Shown here: positions 62,847 through 64,000 of the stretch, one piece after another
How positions within the stretch are numbered: position 1 is the first letter of the stretch
Layout of the letters: every line of letters begins with the position of its first letter
Origin: Flavobacteriales bacterium
GTDB taxonomy: Bacteria > Bacteroidota > Bacteroidia > Flavobacteriales_F > PHOS-HE28
Direction: 5' to 3'
DNA: 64,000 bases
Assembly (NCBI GenBank): GCA_020635675.1
Contig: JACJZJ010000004.1
Span: forward strand, 310,001 to 374,000
Notes under the pieces: model-generated
Told to the model about the DNA's origin: nothing
Databases searched by the model: none
The model's input: only the letters and a program-made list of their open reading frames with translations
Translations under genes and position numbers: made by a program

Positions 62847-62905
62847 CGATCAGGTTCAACGCATGCTGCGGACCTTTGCGCACGTTCCCGACCAACCGAT
62901 CGTGG

Positions 62906-64000
62906 ATGAAGGACCGTACGGCCGCCATCGAACGCCTGCTCACCCGACGCAATGCCCGCGTGGTATTGGGTGTTGTTGCCCTGATCACCGTTTGTGCCGT
63001 GATGATCACCCGGCAGGTGCGTTTCGACTTCGACTTTGAACGCTTCTTTCCCACCGACGATCCCGAACTGGACCGGTATCTCGCATTCCGCGATCGGTTC
63101 GGGAGCGATACGGACCTGCTGCTCATCGGACTCGAACAAGCTCCTTCCGTCTTCGAACGGTCGTTCCTCGTGCGCAGCGACAGCCTTGCACACCGTCTCG
63201 AACGCATCCCTGACGTGGAGGAGGTCCAGGCGCCGACCATCGCCAGCGAGCCACGGGCCACTCCGTTCGGCCTGTTCCGGATCCCCTGGCTCCGCACCGG
63301 GGCCGACAGTCTGGTGAAGGCGGACTCCGCACGGATCTGGCGAGACGGAGATGTGCGCGACCTGTTCTTCACGCGACGAGGCGATGGCATGCTGGTCCTC
63401 CTGCGCACGGCACCCGGCCTGTCCAAGATGCGCAGCGACAGTCTCCTCATGCGCGTGCAACGCACGCTGCGGCATACCGGCCTGGCCGACGCCCGGATCG
63501 CCGGGCGCATCCAAGGTCAATACCACTACATCCAGGAGATGCAGCGCGAGTTGGTCGTTTTCTTCAGCTCATCGGTCCTGCTCCTTGTGGTGGTGCTCGC
63601 GTTCACTTTCCGTTCCTGGTGGAGCGTGCTGGTCCCCGTTTGCGTGGTGGGCCTCACGGTGCTATGGCAGGTGGCGTTGATGACGGTCCTTGGCAAGGCG
63701 CTCAGCGTGTTGACCATGCTGTTGCCCACCATCCTCTTCGTGGTGGGGATGTCGGACGTCGTTCACATCCTCGAACGCTACCGCGAAGCATTGGGGAACG
63801 GTCACCAGAAGAGGCGCGCGCTCGCATTGGCAATGCACGAGGTGGGGCTGGCCACCTTCCTGACATCGCTGACAACGGCCGTCGGTTTCCTGACCCTCCA
63901 CACCAGTGCGATCCAGCCGATCCGTGAATTCGGAACCTACACCGCTCTGGGCGTGGGTCTTGCCTACTTGCTGGCCTTCACGCTCCTACCCGCGGTGCTC
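62906..64000 (+). CDS. RND/MMPL-type transporter, 5' part (runs off the window)
   Basis: The first 365 codons of a large membrane exporter; no stop before the right edge. Residues about 18-38 form helix 1 (VVLGVVALITVCAVMITRQV), followed by a periplasmic domain of about 170 residues (FDFDFERFFPTDDPELDRY), then five hydrophobic helices. The last group includes LPTILFVVGMSDVVHILERYREAL and LTSLTTAVGFLTLHTSAI, typical of the MMPL/RND superfamily, with the helix-4 Asp in GMSDVVH. Such proteins export lipids or hopanoids, or drive metabolite export with proton flow; the cargo is unknown. ATG 62906 is preferred; a TTG in frame at 62876 lies in a -7-like GACCTTTG (62871-62878). Divergent from the WG-repeat gene. 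Confidence 0.87.
   Translation, partial: MKDRTAAIERLLTRRNARVVLGVVALITVCAVMITRQVRFDFDFERFFPTDDPELDRYLAFRDRFGSDTDLLLIGLEQAPSVFERSFLVRSDSLAHRLERIPDVEEVQAPTIASEPRATPFGLFRIPWLRTGADSLVKADSARIWRDGDVRDLFFTRRGDGMLVLLRTAPGLSKMRSDSLLMRVQRTLRHTGLADARIAGRIQGQYHYIQEMQRELVVFFSSSVLLLVVVLAFTFRSWWSVLVPVCVVGLTVLWQVALMTVLGKALSVLTMLLPTILFVVGMSDVVHILERYREALGNGHQKRRALALAMHEVGLATFLTSLTTAVGFLTLHTSAIQPIREFGTYTALGVGLAYLLAFTLLPAVL

Noticed and set aside
62308..63039. Plus-strand frame starting inside the WG-repeat gene
   Set aside because: It lies antisense to clear WG repeats and crosses the divergent promoter region of the WG and MMPL genes; the genuine plus-strand gene starts at 62906 in another frame.

Overview
The window is GC-rich DNA, but its gene content and promoters are those of the Bacteroidota, most likely an uncultured high-GC member of the Flavobacteriales. 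Four lines of evidence support this. Promoters follow the Bacteroidota -7 consensus TAnnTTTG, and recognisable Shine-Dalgarno sites are not evident. There are several Type IX secretion (T9SS) cargo proteins with type A or CHU_C/type B C-terminal sorting domains. Several gene families are Bacteroidota-specific (BT_3928-like DoxX protein, DUF1599, PorE-like TPR/PD40 protein). Bacteroidota-type gene neighbourhoods are present (tsaD divergent from tamB; folP / DUF1599 / BT_3928 / tpiA / prmA). No rRNA, CRISPR array, insertion sequence, prophage or integrase was seen. Genes are packed tightly, and no gap between genes exceeds about 220 bp.

Layout. 1-15 kb: the tail of an unknown gene, ribBA (riboflavin), convergent tamB (envelope biogenesis), divergent tsaD (tRNA t6A), a TPR protein, two large secreted T9SS-type proteins, a universal stress protein and an outer-membrane-like protein. 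15-21 kb: a tight minus-strand operon parE - PEGA-like membrane protein - small lipoprotein - parC, so the two topoisomerase IV subunits enclose two uncharacterised envelope genes. 21-32 kb: M3 peptidase, ychF, an FG-GAP/ASPIC lipoprotein, a small membrane protein, a secreted M43 metalloprotease with a T9SS tail, an MFS transporter, tRNA-Arg(ACG), and a clpS/M48 lipoprotein pair. 32-45 kb: a minus-strand run tpiA - prmA - giant 1483-aa exported protein of unknown function - plsY - 2074-aa PorE-like/SPOR envelope protein. 45-51 kb: SGNH lipoprotein, an orphan OppB-type permease, BT_3928-like protein, DUF1599, folP, a CarboxypepD_reg-like protein and a GlsB/YeaQ membrane protein. 51-55 kb: two class III cyclases flanking a propeller-like secreted protein, then a spermidine-synthase-like methyltransferase. 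55-64 kb: a 1732-aa repetitive T9SS type B surface protein with eight nearly identical 207-bp units, a WG-repeat protein, and the first 365 codons of an RND/MMPL transporter that runs off the window.

The strongest points for follow-up are as follows. (1) The tamB membrane anchor is encoded upstream of any usable in-frame start, as if one base were inserted after its ATG. (2) A set of genes has a -7 box ending only 3-5 nt before the ATG, which predicts leaderless mRNAs. (3) A giant protein has PorE-like N-terminal architecture but carries a very long coiled coil and two SPOR-type repeats where an OmpA domain would be. (4) Unknown genes are built into the parE-parC operon. (5) A perfect 32-bp palindrome lies upstream of the M43 protease gene. 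(6) The 207-bp repeat array is a mosaic.
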